25,100 bases of DNA from Thermoplasmata archaeon UBA184 (GTDB lineage: Archaea; Thermoplasmatota; Thermoplasmata; Lutacidiplasmatales; UBA184): contig DAEB01000023.1 in NCBI GenBank assembly GCA_002495185.1, positions 1 through 25,100 on the forward strand. Direction: 5' to 3'. This document shows, in pieces, positions 1 through 7,916 of this stretch. The first letter of the stretch is position 1. The number at the start of each line of letters is the position of its first letter. The position numbers were made by a program, and so were the translations under genes. The notes beneath the pieces were generated by a model. It did no database searches. It saw only the letters and a list, made by a program, of their open reading frames with translations, and was not told the origin of the DNA.

Positions 1-2087
1 GCGACACGCTGAAGCGCCCAGAGCGGACCTTCCCGACCTTGAGTGCCCCTCCTCCCGTTCACAGTCAGCACTCGCTGATCTGTGAGGGCGAATGCGAGGC
101 CATGCCAGGCACGCCACATGGCGACCAGCGCGAGAACAAGGAGCCCCTCAAACACCCCGAAGAATGGATTCTCAACGTAGCCAGGTTGAGCTACTGGGGC
201 GAGGAAAAGGAGCATTAGTACGATTACCAACGCCGTGGGCGCTCCGTAGATTCCCCAATAGGTAGGTCGAACTTCGTAGAGGACCCGTTCACCCGGAAGC
301 AAGAGACCTCTAGGAAAGACGTTCGGCATCTCGAGAGGGCGAGCCGACCAATAGTCCGGAACGGGCGCAGCCTTGACGTCCAGCGGGGGTGGCGGCGGTG
401 GAGGCGGTATGGCCGCCTGCCGAGGGAATGCGGGGTACTGTTCAACGGTTTGCGGCGCGGGAGGCGATTGCGAAGGCGAACTTGCCGACTGGGGCGGTGG
501 TGCCGGAGGAGCAGGAGGTGAGTACCCGGGTGGCAGAATCGTGGGGCCGGGTGGGGGCCGCACTACTGTCGCTTCATCGCCCGGAGTCGGTTTCTTTGCC
601 ATCGCGCGCAGTCTGAACGTGAAGAACAATGACACTCCCGTAACTGCCAGGCCCAGTACCAGGACCACGCTGCCCGTAACAGCATTCACCGCCGAGAAGA
701 AGATGGATGAAACGATCAGAATCACACCGGTGATGGACGCTGTCATCACGATGAGGGAGTAGCTCAGCCGCGTCCCACTCAATCGATTGCGCTCTTGCCA
801 TTCTGGCGCCGCCAAGGGACGAAGTGGAACGAGCCGCTCAGTAGATCCCACAAGCGGATGGAAGGTTGACTTCTCGTCGGCGCGAATGCCCCGCGCCTGC
901 AGTTCTGACGCGATTTGCGCAACTAGATCCTTGGAGAGATAGTGGAGGATGAGCTCACCCCGGTCCGTTCTGAGTGCGAGTGTCTGGCCGAAGTAAACGT
1001 AGAAATTCGTGATGGCGCTCCAAGGCACGTAGCGATCGTCGATGTACCGCAGCGAAGAGAGCGGTTCGATGGAGAATCCCAGGTCGTCGGTTACAATGAC
1101 GACTGGCGACTTTCCGTAGGAGTATCGGTTGACGAAGCTCATGGCGAAGAATACTCCGCCCATGCTTGCGAGGAAGATCCCAAGGAAGTAGTTCGCGAAG
1201 AAGAGCGGGACCGCGAGCGCGAGGAAGACTCCAGTGACGGCCGTTGTGATCCACGACCGTCGGATCAGCGACGTAAGACGTGAGTTGACGTACCGGGTTA
1301 CCGATCCCTTCGGCTCGGTAGGTCTGACATGAGGCGAAGGTATCGTCGGAGGTCGCGAAAGGATTGCCCTATCGTGTTGTCTTCGCTGGTACCTGACCGC
1401 GAAGAAACCAATCACCGAGCCCGCGCCCGCTACGCCGATTGCCCCGGCGGCCGTGGGCCACAGATACCCGCCGGTGTAGCCCATCATCGTCGGAGACGAC
1501 GCAATGTACTGTGCGTCGATCGTGGTACCGTTGGAGGTTAGGACTGTGTTACCGTAGATGGCTATCGGGCTGCCGGCGGTGTAATTCACAACGCCGTTCT
1601 GGCTGCCCCATGGGTTGCCAGGCTGGCTGACGTAGATGAGGGTAGAGACATTCACGAAGATTGAGACCGGCCCATCTACGATCCAAAAGTCCTTCGCTGT
1701 CCAGAACCAGTGGTTGCCACCATTGCTCGTGTATCCCCAATAGCCGTAGACGGCCCTGCTCTCGTTCCCGGCGACCGTCGCGAATACTTTGACTGTCTCC
1801 CCTGGTCGAAGTTGACTGAGGGGGGTCACTGGCGCCGAGTTCAGATGTGCATTGGTGATCGCCTCTGGGAAGAACAGTCCTCCCAGCAGAGGCCCCATGA
1901 GGAGAAGCATGAAGACTGCACCAAAGAGGAGGAACCCTGCTGGATCCGAAACCCGCTGGCCGCAGTAAACGCACTTTCGCAGGAGCGTAGTGCAGTGGTA
2001 GCATTCGTAGACGCGATCCTTGGAACATCTTCCAGCGCGCTGGTTGGTGCGAAACCCAAAGGCTCGCCCACACCCACCGCAGATCAT
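1..2087 (-). CDS. Partial multi-domain membrane protein: zinc ribbons, OB-like outer domain, PH-like domains
   Basis: An uninterrupted minus-strand frame from ATG 2087 to the left edge (about 695 residues; the C-terminus is missing). I found it by translating the strand directly. Cys pairs at residues 3/6, 29/32 and 39/42, plus C21, form one or two zinc ribbons. A transmembrane segment follows at about 50-73. A probably extracytoplasmic domain (about 75-205) has several N-x-S/T sites and a strand pattern resembling OB/GIDE-type domains. A second span lies at 208-231. Further hydrophobic pairs alternate with a PH-like stretch containing VTDDLGFSI. A proline-rich linker precedes a second PH-like (bPH2/DUF304-type) domain with motifs GERVLYEVRP and ALTDQRVL near the edge. 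An in-frame TAG lies upstream with no other ATG between. GAGAGG sits just before the start, with a TATA-like box at 2127-2134. Function is unknown; a membrane-surface scaffold is a guess. The domain names are resemblances. Confidence 0.8.
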   Translation of the reverse strand, partial: MICGGCGRAFGFRTNQRAGRCSKDRVYECYHCTTLLRKCVYCGQRVSDPAGFLLFGAVFMLLLMGPLLGGLFFPEAITNAHLNSAPVTPLSQLRPGETVKVFATVAGNESRAVYGYWGYTSNGGNHWFWTAKDFWIVDGPVSIFVNVSTLIYVSQPGNPWGSQNGVVNYTAGSPIAIYGNTVLTSNGTTIDAQYIASSPTMMGYTGGYLWPTAAGAIGVAGAGSVIGFFAVRYQRRQHDRAILSRPPTIPSPHVRPTEPKGSVTRYVNSRLTSLIRRSWITTAVTGVFLALAVPLFFANYFLGIFLASMGGVFFAMSFVNRYSYGKSPVVIVTDDLGFSIEPLSSLRYIDDRYVPWSAITNFYVYFGQTLALRTDRGELILHYLSKDLVAQIASELQARGIRADEKSTFHPLVGSTERLVPLRPLAAPEWQERNRLSGTRLSYSLIVMTASITGVILIVSSIFFSAVNAVTGSVVLVLGLAVTGVSLFFTFRLRAMAKKPTPGDEATVVRPPPGPTILPPGYSPPAPPAPPPQSASSPSQSPPAPQTVEQYPAFPRQAAIPPPPPPPPLDVKAAPVPDYWSARPLEMPNVFPRGLLLPGERVLYEVRPTYWGIYGAPTALVIVLMLLFLAPVAQPGYVENPFFGVFEGLLVLALVAMWRAWHGLAFALTDQRVLTVNGRRGTQGREGPLWALQRV

Positions 2088-2126
2088 CCGAGTTCCTCTC
2101 GAGGCGAAGGGGTCGTAAGACCTGCC

Positions 2127-2134
2127 GATATATC
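2127..2134 (-). promoter_or_regulatory. TATA-like box of the left-edge membrane protein gene
   Basis: GATATATC, centred about 43 bases upstream of ATG 2087. A start of transcription about 26 bases downstream would leave a short leader carrying the purine-rich GAGAGG before the ATG. Confidence 0.45.
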
Positions 2135-2392
2135 TGCGTCGACCAGTTTGGACCGGTGAGATTGTGGACTAGACACTTCGGTGCTTCACGAGCCATTGAT
2201 TCTTAGCCGAATCACTGCGACGAATGAGGGAGTGACTCTTTCCCTTCGGGCGGATTCTGGCCACCTGAGTTTGGACGCCGCGTGGTCGTCTCCGATCGAC
2301 CCAGTCTTGTCCCAGTCGCGAGCCCTCGCCTGAAGCGACGGAACCGACCGTGCCCTATGCTCAAGGTCCTTTGGAATCTCGCGGATTAGACA

Positions 2393-2440
2393 CTCCCGAA
2401 GGGATTGGAACCAAAGTGGCAGGCCCTCCCGCGGCTGGTT
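2393..2440 (-). repeat. Dispersed T-loop-like repeat, copy 1
   Basis: Read on the minus strand: AGCCGCGGGAGG, 12 bases, then GGTTCCAATCCC. The box GGGAGGG can pair with CCCTT after the second box. It lies between divergent genes, so it cannot be a terminator for either. It is the first of seven similar copies. Confidence 0.7.
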
Positions 2441-2510
2441 TTCTTCCCGGGGGCCTGTGTCTGCTGCGTCTGATAGGCTGGGCTGAAAGGGATCTTGACC
2501 GTTCGACTTC

Positions 2511-2555
2511 GGCCCGAGGAATAATCTAATTGGACACGGTTTCCCCCCCGCTGGA
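2511..2555 (+). promoter_or_regulatory. Promoter/start region of cyclase 1, shared with cyclase 2
   Basis: Contains GGCCCGAGGAATAATCTA followed by a C7 tract directly before ATG 2556. The A/T-rich core ATAATCTA (2521-2528) lies about 31 bases before the ATG, preceded by a purine-rich BRE-like stretch. About 37 of the 45 bases match the same interval (13267-13311) before the second cyclase, at identical spacing. Confidence 0.65.
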
Positions 2556-4469
2556 ATGGCGCGGCGTCTCGCTGCCATCATGTTCACCGACATCGCGGGG
2601 TACACCCCGCTGGCCCAGAAGGATGAGAAAGCGGCGCTGCAACTGCTTCGGGAGCAGCAGAGCCTCGTCGGCCCGGTGATCGGCGCACATCGGGGGCGGC
2701 AGGTCAAATCGATGGGGGACGGGCTCCTAATCGAGTTCCCAAACGCCCTCGACGCGGTCGAATGTGGAGTGGACCTCCAGCGTCATGTCCATGAGCGGAA
2801 CGCGCTCCCGGGTTTGCCTCAGCTTCGCCTCCGAGTGGGAATCCACCTAGGAGACGTTCAAGAGGTCGGTGCCGACATCTTCGGAGATGCGGTGAATATC
2901 GCCTCCCGCATCGAGCCGCTCGCGGATCCCGGGGGCGTCTGTCTCTCGGAGCCTGTCTTCGTGCAAGTCCGAAACAAGGTCCCCTACCAGCTCGAGAACC
3001 TAGGGTCGAAAACCCTGAAGGGCGTGGAAGAGCCGGTCGCCGTCTACCGCGTGGCCCTTCCTTGGATGGTCGAGCGGCCGCCGACCCAAACGTCCCCCCT
3101 TCCCCGGATTGCTGTCCTGCCGTTCGTCAATATCAGCCCGGACCCCAAGGACGAGTACTTCGCGGACGGGCTGACCGAGGAGCTCATCACGGTACTGTCT
3201 CAATTTCAAGGTCTCCAAGTCATCGCCCGGACCTCGGTAACCCCGTACAAGTCCACTTCCAAGCCCCTCACGCAGATTGGAGCAGAGCTCGGAGTCGCCA
3301 CGGTCTTGGGAGGCAGTGTGCGCAAGGCGGGAAACCAACTCCGAATCACTGCCCAATTGATCAACGTGAGCTCGCAGGGCCACCTGTGGGCAAACACCTA
3401 CGATCGCAAACTCGACGACATCTTCGCCGTTCAGACCGAGGTCGCCGAGCGGATCGCCGACGTGCTCAGGGTCAAGATCGGCAAGACGGAAGAAGAGCTC
3501 CTCGGAGCCCGACCGACGACGCATCCGGATTCTTATCTGGCGTATCTCCAAGGGAGGACCCTCCTCAACGCGGGCTGGTCCGAAGAGAACTTCCGAGCGG
3601 CGAAGAAGCAGTTCGAGCTTGCGGCTACGATCGATCCCAAGAACGCGAGGGCGTTCTCGGGCCTCGCCGATGCCACGACCTACCTCGGTTGGGGAGGTTA
3701 CATCACGTCTCGGGAGGAATGGCTCCCAGCAAGTCGCGCGTATGCGGCTCACGCGGTGGAGCTCGACCAAAACCTTGCCGAGGGGCACTGCTCGCTTGGG
3801 ATGATTCTGTGGGACGACTGGGATTTCACGGGAGCCGAAAGAGAGCTGAAACGCGCTCTCGCACTCAACCCCAGCTATGCAGCCGCTCACCATTCGTACG
3901 GGGGCCTGCTATTCGACGAGGGTCGGGTCGACGAGGGCTCCCGCGAGCTCGAGCTTTCCGTGGTACTCGATCCACAGTCGCGACGAAGTCTGCAGTACTA
4001 CGCCATTCAACTCTGCGTTCTAAGCCAACCAGAAACGGCAAGGCCAATCATCGAACGGATCCGAACTCTCGCGCCGGAATCGGCCGACTACCACTACTCC
4101 CTTGGAATCTACTACGACGCCCGGTCCGATCTTCCTTCGGCCCTCCGAGAGTTTGAGCGAGCCATCCGCCTCGACCCAGAGGCAAACCAGGTACCGGTGG
4201 CTTGGGTTCGCGCCCTCATGGGAGAGCGCGAAGCGGCTCGCCAGATCCTGGAATCGGAAAAGCGCCGAACCGGTCGCCCACCAAGCCGTTGGAGCCTCGC
4301 AGCCGTGTATGCCTTGATCGGCGACTTTGATGAGGCCTACCGCATCTTGTTCAAGGCAGCAGAGGAGCACGACCTCCCGCTTCAGCGGATTCGAAACGAC
4401 CCGCGGTTCGAGCCGCTTCGTCGGGACCCTCGGTTCGCCGAGCTTCTCAAGAAGATGAATCTCGCGTAG
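2556..4469 (+). CDS. Class III adenylate cyclase with TolB-N-like domain and TPR repeats
   Basis: 637 residues, predicted soluble, converting ATP to cAMP. The catalytic domain is at residues 1-165. It carries metal-binding D12 (MFTDIAGY) and D55 (KSMGDG), adenine-selecting K51 and D111, and transition-state N114 and R118 (DAVNIASR). All needed residues are therefore present and favour adenylate over guanylate cyclase. A TolB-N/FlgO-like domain begins near 178 (IAVLPFVNISPDPKDEYFADG), and TPR-like helical repeats fill about 320-630. This domain order is common in soil bacteria such as rhizobia and unusual in archaea, so transfer from bacteria is plausible (inference). The start is fixed by the conserved N-terminus and the upstream block shared with the paralog at 13312. 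No transmembrane segment is seen; the TPRs probably bind partners. Confidence 0.93.
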   Translation: MARRLAAIMFTDIAGYTPLAQKDEKAALQLLREQQSLVGPVIGAHRGRQVKSMGDGLLIEFPNALDAVECGVDLQRHVHERNALPGLPQLRLRVGIHLGDVQEVGADIFGDAVNIASRIEPLADPGGVCLSEPVFVQVRNKVPYQLENLGSKTLKGVEEPVAVYRVALPWMVERPPTQTSPLPRIAVLPFVNISPDPKDEYFADGLTEELITVLSQFQGLQVIARTSVTPYKSTSKPLTQIGAELGVATVLGGSVRKAGNQLRITAQLINVSSQGHLWANTYDRKLDDIFAVQTEVAERIADVLRVKIGKTEEELLGARPTTHPDSYLAYLQGRTLLNAGWSEENFRAAKKQFELAATIDPKNARAFSGLADATTYLGWGGYITSREEWLPASRAYAAHAVELDQNLAEGHCSLGMILWDDWDFTGAERELKRALALNPSYAAAHHSYGGLLFDEGRVDEGSRELELSVVLDPQSRRSLQYYAIQLCVLSQPETARPIIERIRTLAPESADYHYSLGIYYDARSDLPSALREFERAIRLDPEANQVPVAWVRALMGEREAARQILESEKRRTGRPPSRWSLAAVYALIGDFDEAYRILFKAAEEHDLPLQRIRNDPRFEPLRRDPRFAELLKKMNLA

Positions 4470-4473
4470 TCTC

Positions 4474-4494
4474 TCGGGAACCTTTCGGTCCCGA
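4474..4494 (+). terminator. Likely terminator hairpin after cyclase 1
   Basis: TCGGGA pairs with TCCCGA, extended by CC/GG around a short TTTC loop. It starts four bases after the cyclase stop codon and is followed by CCTTTTCTCC. Stem plus T-rich tail fits a terminator. Confidence 0.5.
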
Positions 4495-4567
4495 ATGCCA
4501 CCTTTTCTCCGCGACTTGCCGTGGCCGTTGAGACTCGGTCAGGAAGCCCCGCACCGGATGAAGGGAT

Positions 4568-4616
4568 CCCTTGCAGGGACTCGAACCAAAGGGAAACTCC
4601 CTCCCGCGGCTGATTT
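4568..4616 (-). repeat. Dispersed T-loop-like repeat, copy 2
   Basis: Minus-strand reading: AGCCGCGGGAGG, 12 bases, then GGTTCGAGTCCC. AGGGA after the first box pairs with TCCCT after the second. On the plus strand it is followed by GATTTTCC, as in copies 1 and 3. Confidence 0.7.
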
Positions 4617-4760
4617 TCCGTTGGCTCGGCAGCACTTGTTGTTGACGCGAAGAGCCCTATGTCAACGAGCCGAAACCACTTTGGGAACAATACCACCGTA
4701 CGATGCAGTCGCTCGCGCGACGGCCCGGCATCCTCGATCTCAAGGCGCGGGATTCACAGC

Positions 4761-4770
4761 GGTCTAATAG
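4761..4770 (+). promoter_or_regulatory. Possible TATA-like box for the small zinc-ribbon gene
   Basis: GGTCTAATAG, about 42 bases before ATG 4807, in otherwise GC-rich DNA. It resembles the cyclase core (AATCTAAT). Assignment is tentative. Confidence 0.3.
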
Positions 4771-4806
4771 GATGGGGCGCGCTCTTGCAATGCAGGGCCG
4801 AGGCTC

Positions 4807-5118
4807 ATGGGGGTCCCAGCCAACGCCACGCAAGGCGGTAGACTCGCGCATCCCCGCCGGGGTCTTGGACTGGCACTGATCCTGACCGGGTTAGTTCTCG
4901 CTGCCTCTGGACTCGCGTTCGAATTGTTCCTCCCCCAACCCTACGCAGTGGTCGCGGGGTTCTTTGCCGGAGCGGGCATCACTCTGATGATTATGGGGCC
5001 GGCTCTGGTTTTCTCGAGGTGGCAGTTCGCGAGGAACCTAGGATTCTGTCCGTCATGTGGGGCCAACATCACACGAGAGGCGAAACTCTGCACTTCGTGT
5101 GGTAGTCGTATCTGGTAG
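4807..5118 (+). CDS. Small membrane protein with C-terminal zinc ribbon
   Basis: 103 residues. Two hydrophobic segments (about 20-42 and 46-70) form a likely hairpin in the membrane. The C-terminal tail has CPSC at 81-84 and CTSC at 95-98, a compact zinc ribbon expected in the cytoplasm. Codon use and the Cys spacing support a real gene. GAGG lies only three bases before the ATG, too close for a normal Shine-Dalgarno site, so initiation may be leaderless or short-leader. It sits between cyclase 1 and the convergent DUF1326 gene. I recognise no specific family; function unknown. Confidence 0.72.
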   Translation: MGVPANATQGGRLAHPRRGLGLALILTGLVLAASGLAFELFLPQPYAVVAGFFAGAGITLMIMGPALVFSRWQFARNLGFCPSCGANITREAKLCTSCGSRIW

Positions 5119-5169
5119 TTCCTTCCGCCTCTGGCCGACCTGGAGTGATGCCTCTTAATCCGCGCGTCC

Positions 5170-5220
5170 GTGACGTCCGGAGGGCTTCGAACTATCGCTA
5201 AAGTCCTCCCGCGGCTGATT
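5170..5220 (-). repeat. Dispersed T-loop-like repeat, copy 3
   Basis: Minus-strand reading: AGCCGCGGGAGG, about 12 bases, then GTTCGAAGCCCTCCGG and a GTCACG tail. It lies between two convergent genes. Confidence 0.7.
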
Positions 5221-5358
5221 CTTCTCGATTCGCCTCCCCCCCACGATGAGAATGGCGCGTGTCTATCAGCGAACAGCGATGCCCAGGGTAACATCCCCCG
5301 CTTGAAGGGGTCGGTCGAGGGCGTTGCCGGCCCGGACTCAACTTGTTCGTCGGTCGCT

Positions 5359-5952
5359 CTACGGACCCCGTGCGGAGAAGGGAGCGTAGAAGCCGTTCTT
5401 CCCGGAGGCTTTCCAATTCCAGCCATAATCGCTCCAGGTCAGTTTCTCGGACTTGGCCACGGTGACTTCCGGAGTGAGTGAACCGGGAATGATCTTCGTA
5501 TCCTGCCCGCCCCGCCGATCGAGTGCTCGGATGGACGTCTCGCCGACGCCGACAATCTCTAGCGAACGCCTCTTTCCCTCCGCCTGGAAGTCAATCGGGA
5601 CCGAGCGAACAGCGTGAAGGGTCCCGTACGCAGAAGCCCACACGGCAAACATCCCACCAGCCTTGCCGGACAGGATCGGCTCGAGTGTCGCCCGTTGCGC
5701 GTCGGTCGCGCGCTCGTCCAGGTAGATCGCGGTCTCCCAGTTGCCCTCGCCCATGCTCCCAGGAGAGTAGATTGCGAAGGCGAAGTTGAGCCCCTCCAGG
5801 GAGTGACTCCCGGCGCTTCCCCGCTCGATGTGAAATGCTAGAATCACAGTGCAAGTGCCGGGAGTTGGGTCGCTCCCAAAGACGCAGGGGCAGGCAACCT
5901 CGCAGTTGCACGCTTCGAAGTACTCACCCTCCATTGACCAGACGTCCGGCAT
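5359..5952 (-). CDS. DUF1326 family protein (copy A)
   Basis: 197 residues from ATG 5952. The N-terminal motif FEACNCEVACPC puts cysteines at 15, 17, 21 and 23, with C34 further on. This is the hallmark of DUF1326 and suggests metal or thiol chemistry, though no activity is established to my knowledge. No signal peptide or membrane span is seen. A longer frame opens at 6003, but the TATA-like box at 5973-5982 lies about 26 bases before ATG 5952 and the paralog downstream aligns from this methionine, so I chose the shorter, leaderless start. It belongs to a same-strand cluster with a second DUF1326 gene and a DUF2182 gene, an association known in many bacteria. The C-terminus (YGWNWKASGKNGFYAPF) closely matches the paralog. 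Confidence 0.88.
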   Translation of the reverse strand: MPDVWSMEGEYFEACNCEVACPCVFGSDPTPGTCTVILAFHIERGSAGSHSLEGLNFAFAIYSPGSMGEGNWETAIYLDERATDAQRATLEPILSGKAGGMFAVWASAYGTLHAVRSVPIDFQAEGKRRSLEIVGVGETSIRALDRRGGQDTKIIPGSLTPEVTVAKSEKLTWSDYGWNWKASGKNGFYAPFSARGP

Positions 5953-5972
5953 CGGAGGGGAATGGGTTCCCT

Positions 5973-5982
5973 GAGTTAAAGT
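5973..5982 (-). promoter_or_regulatory. TATA-like box of DUF1326 copy A
   Basis: ACTTTAACTC on the minus strand, centred about 26 bases from ATG 5952. This fits a leaderless transcript and decides the start over the longer frame. Confidence 0.55.
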
Positions 5983-6097
5983 CGCCCATTTCGCCTCGAC
6001 CAATTCCGGACGGATTCCAGCTTCGCGACGGTTCCCCGCGGTCGGGACCAGAGTGGGCTTGATTCCGCCCGCGACCGTCGCTTGCCCGGGTCGAGAA

Positions 6098-6694
6098 CTA
6101 GGGACCCTGGTAGGCGAATGGCGACATGAAGCTGTTCCGCCCGGATAGGTCCCAGTTCCAGCCGTGGTCCTGGAGCGACAGCTTGGTCGATCGGCCCACC
6201 GTGACCGAGGGAGTCACGGAGAACGACATGTTGGTAAGCGTGGTCTCTCCGGCCGGACCCGAAAGAGCCTCCGCTTGCATCTCCGCAATCCCCGGAATCT
6301 TTAGCGATCTCTTCTTCCCGTCGACGCTGAAGTCCATGCGGACGGATTTCACTCCGACCACCTTCCCGATGAGGGGACCCAGGCCCGCGAAGAGTCCACC
6401 TGCCTGGCCCGAGACGATTCCGACCAACGCGTCCTTCTGAGCCGCGGAGGCCCGTTCGTCCACGTAGACTGCCACTTCCCACTTGGTCTTCATCATGTTT
6501 CCGGGTGTGTGGACGGCCAACGCGAAGTTGAGCCCGCCGAGAGGCACGTTTCCGGCCTTCCCCTCATCGATGTGCCAGGCGACCATCACGGTACAGTCAC
6601 CGTGGGAAGGGTCTCCGAGGAATACGCAGGGACACGCCGTCTCGCAGTTGCAGGCCTCGAAATAGTCGCCGGCGAGGGACCAGGCTCCGGGCAT
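6098..6694 (-). CDS. DUF1326 family protein (copy B)
   Basis: 198 residues from ATG 6694. It has the same N-terminal signature as copy A (FEACNCETACPC; Cys 15, 17, 21, 23, then C34) and the same WNW-containing C-terminal motif, but the two proteins differ widely in between, so this is an old duplication. No membrane segment is seen. The frame is open back to 6718, but TTTTTATG at 6716-6725 lies about 26 bases before ATG 6694, so a leaderless start there is most likely. Each DUF1326 copy has its own promoter, so the cluster is probably not a single operon. The role is unknown; the conserved Cys cluster suggests metal handling or redox chemistry (inference). Confidence 0.9.
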   Translation of the reverse strand: MPGAWSLAGDYFEACNCETACPCVFLGDPSHGDCTVMVAWHIDEGKAGNVPLGGLNFALAVHTPGNMMKTKWEVAVYVDERASAAQKDALVGIVSGQAGGLFAGLGPLIGKVVGVKSVRMDFSVDGKKRSLKIPGIAEMQAEALSGPAGETTLTNMSFSVTPSVTVGRSTKLSLQDHGWNWDLSGRNSFMSPFAYQGP

Positions 6695-6715
6695 GGCCCG
6701 GTATCGACACCTCTT

Positions 6716-6725
6716 CATAAAAACC
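6716..6725 (-). promoter_or_regulatory. TATA-like box of DUF1326 copy B
   Basis: GGTTTTTATG on the minus strand, centred about 26 bases before ATG 6694. It lies partly inside the longer reading frame, which argues for the shorter start. Confidence 0.6.
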
Positions 6726-6763
6726 GAGGTCGGTCATTCGAGGGCTCGGCAGACCCCCACGGC

Positions 6764-6778
6764 GCCCCCCCGGGGGGC
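6764..6778. terminator. GC-only palindrome after the DUF2182 gene
   Basis: GCCCCCCC directly followed by GGGGGGC, nine bases beyond the DUF2182 stop codon. It could form a tight hairpin in RNA, but no T-run follows. A terminator role is only possible. Confidence 0.3.
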
Positions 6779-6786
6779 TCCAACAG

Positions 6787-7608
6787 CTAGGGCAGAGGGA
6801 CGACCGATAGCGCAGCGAGTGCGCCTCCCACAACTATGGCGGTCCCGCCGACCGCCCGAGAGAACCACTGCCCCGGGTTCCATGTCTTCTCGACGAGGAT
6901 GAGTCCACTGAATGCGGCCATCCACAGAAGACTCATCGCCCCCGTGACGAACACTACCGCCATGAGGAGCCAGCAACAGCCGATGCAGAAGAGGGAATGG
7001 TCCAAGCCCATTCGCAGAGCCCCCCAGCGCCCGGCTCGCCAGTGCGTCATGAGGAAGCCGACGGGAGTCCTGCAGTGCGTCAGGCAGTACTGCTTCCAGT
7101 ACGTGAACTGGTAGACCCCGGCCCCGACGAGCAGCAATCCCGGGAGGATGATGTACGGCAGGGCGAGGGTCCCCATCAGACCGAGTCCCATGAGGACGAT
7201 TAGTGCCAGGGCCATCGAGATTGACCAGGCGAGAAAGTAGCTGGTCGAAAATAGGACGGAGCGTAGACTGGCCTCGCTCTTGGTCGCCGAGGCGGCTGAC
7301 AACCGCTGGAACACGGTCAGCATGGGAAGGGCCGAAGGGAGCATCATGGCGACCATCATCACCCCGACCAAGCCGAGGAAGACGAGTCGGTCCACCGGAG
7401 TCGCACCGCCGAGCTGCGCGCCGAGAAGCTGAAACAGGTTGTTTGCGGTCGTGATCGTCAGAAGCCACGCCAGCACGATGACTGCGATGAATGCACCAAT
7501 CAGGGCCCACGCAGGGGCAGGGAGTGAGAGGCGCTTGCTCAGACCGAAATCGAAACCGTGGGACGCGCCGGGTAGGATGGGCTTGGAATCTGGGGCCGCG
7601 GACGACAT
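6787..7608 (-). CDS. DUF2182 predicted metal-binding integral membrane protein
   Basis: 273 residues from ATG 7608, with about six or seven membrane segments. Family signatures are MMVAMMLPS (84-92), WKQYCLTHCR (171-180) and GLDHSLFCIGCCWLLM (201-216); the cysteines and histidines in them are the presumed metal ligands. The frame is open to 7926, but that extension runs through an intergenic repeat and reads as low-complexity non-protein. A TATA-like box at 7631-7640 centred about 26 bases before ATG 7608 supports the short form. DUF2182 and DUF1326 genes are frequent neighbours in bacteria, so the three proteins here probably act together, possibly with DUF1326 passing a metal to or from the membrane protein (inference). 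Substrate unknown. Confidence 0.9.
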   Translation of the reverse strand: MSSAAPDSKPILPGASHGFDFGLSKRLSLPAPAWALIGAFIAVIVLAWLLTITTANNLFQLLGAQLGGATPVDRLVFLGLVGVMMVAMMLPSALPMLTVFQRLSAASATKSEASLRSVLFSTSYFLAWSISMALALIVLMGLGLMGTLALPYIILPGLLLVGAGVYQFTYWKQYCLTHCRTPVGFLMTHWRAGRWGALRMGLDHSLFCIGCCWLLMAVVFVTGAMSLLWMAAFSGLILVEKTWNPGQWFSRAVGGTAIVVGGALAALSVVPLP

Positions 7609-7630
7609 CCGGCCCGTCTCAAGCCGTTCT

Positions 7631-7640
7631 AGAATATCCT
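7631..7640 (-). promoter_or_regulatory. TATA-like box of the DUF2182 gene
   Basis: AGGATATTCT on the minus strand, about 26 bases from ATG 7608. It decides against the 106-residue longer frame. Confidence 0.55.
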
Positions 7641-7777
7641 TTGACCGATGGGGTGTGGCCAATTCTCGGGAAGTAGGGGCAGAGCTCGAATCCAGGGCGG
7701 AGCTTTCTTGTCTCACACCGCCGCCTTTCACTCGTCTGACATGGCTGGGATCAACCCACCCCTCTGGAGCCACCGTC

Positions 7778-7826
7778 CGTGAAGCCCGGAGGGATTCGAA
7801 CCATAGTGGAGCGGCCTCCCGCGGCT
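7778..7826 (-). repeat. Dispersed T-loop-like repeat, copy 4 (closest to consensus)
   Basis: Minus-strand reading: AGCCGCGGGAGG, 12 bases, GGTTCGAATCCC, then TCCGGGCTTCACG. The ends AGCC/GGCT, CGG/CCG and AGG/CCT pair with single-base bulges, closing a loop that contains GGTTCGAA. Confidence 0.75.
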
Positions 7827-7916
7827 CTGAACAAGGGATTCTGGTAGGACGAGGCGCCCCCGGCTGACCCAATAGTCTTAATTGGTGAACAGACATGATA
7901 ACAATTGACGTTGGCC

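Larger units (their letters stand above)
2088..2555. other. Divergent intergenic region
   Basis: 468 bases between the left-edge membrane protein gene (minus) and the first cyclase gene (plus). It holds the minus-strand TATA-like box, one copy of the dispersed T-loop-like repeat (2393-2440) and the cyclase promoter block (2511-2555). I see no gene in the remainder. Confidence 0.6.
4470..4806. other. Intergenic region after cyclase 1
   Basis: 337 bases holding the hairpin at 4474-4494, the second dispersed repeat (4568-4616) and a possible promoter for the next gene (4761-4770). I see no gene. Confidence 0.55.
7609..7916. other. Divergent intergenic region between DUF2182 and antitoxin genes
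   Basis: 308 bases containing the DUF2182 promoter, repeat copy 4 (7778-7826) and an A/T-rich stretch AATAGTCTTAATT (7871-7883) that probably serves the toxin-antitoxin operon. The minus-strand frame crossing this region looks like chance. Confidence 0.5.

Noticed and set aside
1549..2196. A 215-codon minus-strand frame near the left edge
   Set aside because: Its product looks like random sequence. The overlapping frame starting at 2087 has zinc-ribbon, membrane and PH-like features and runs far longer.
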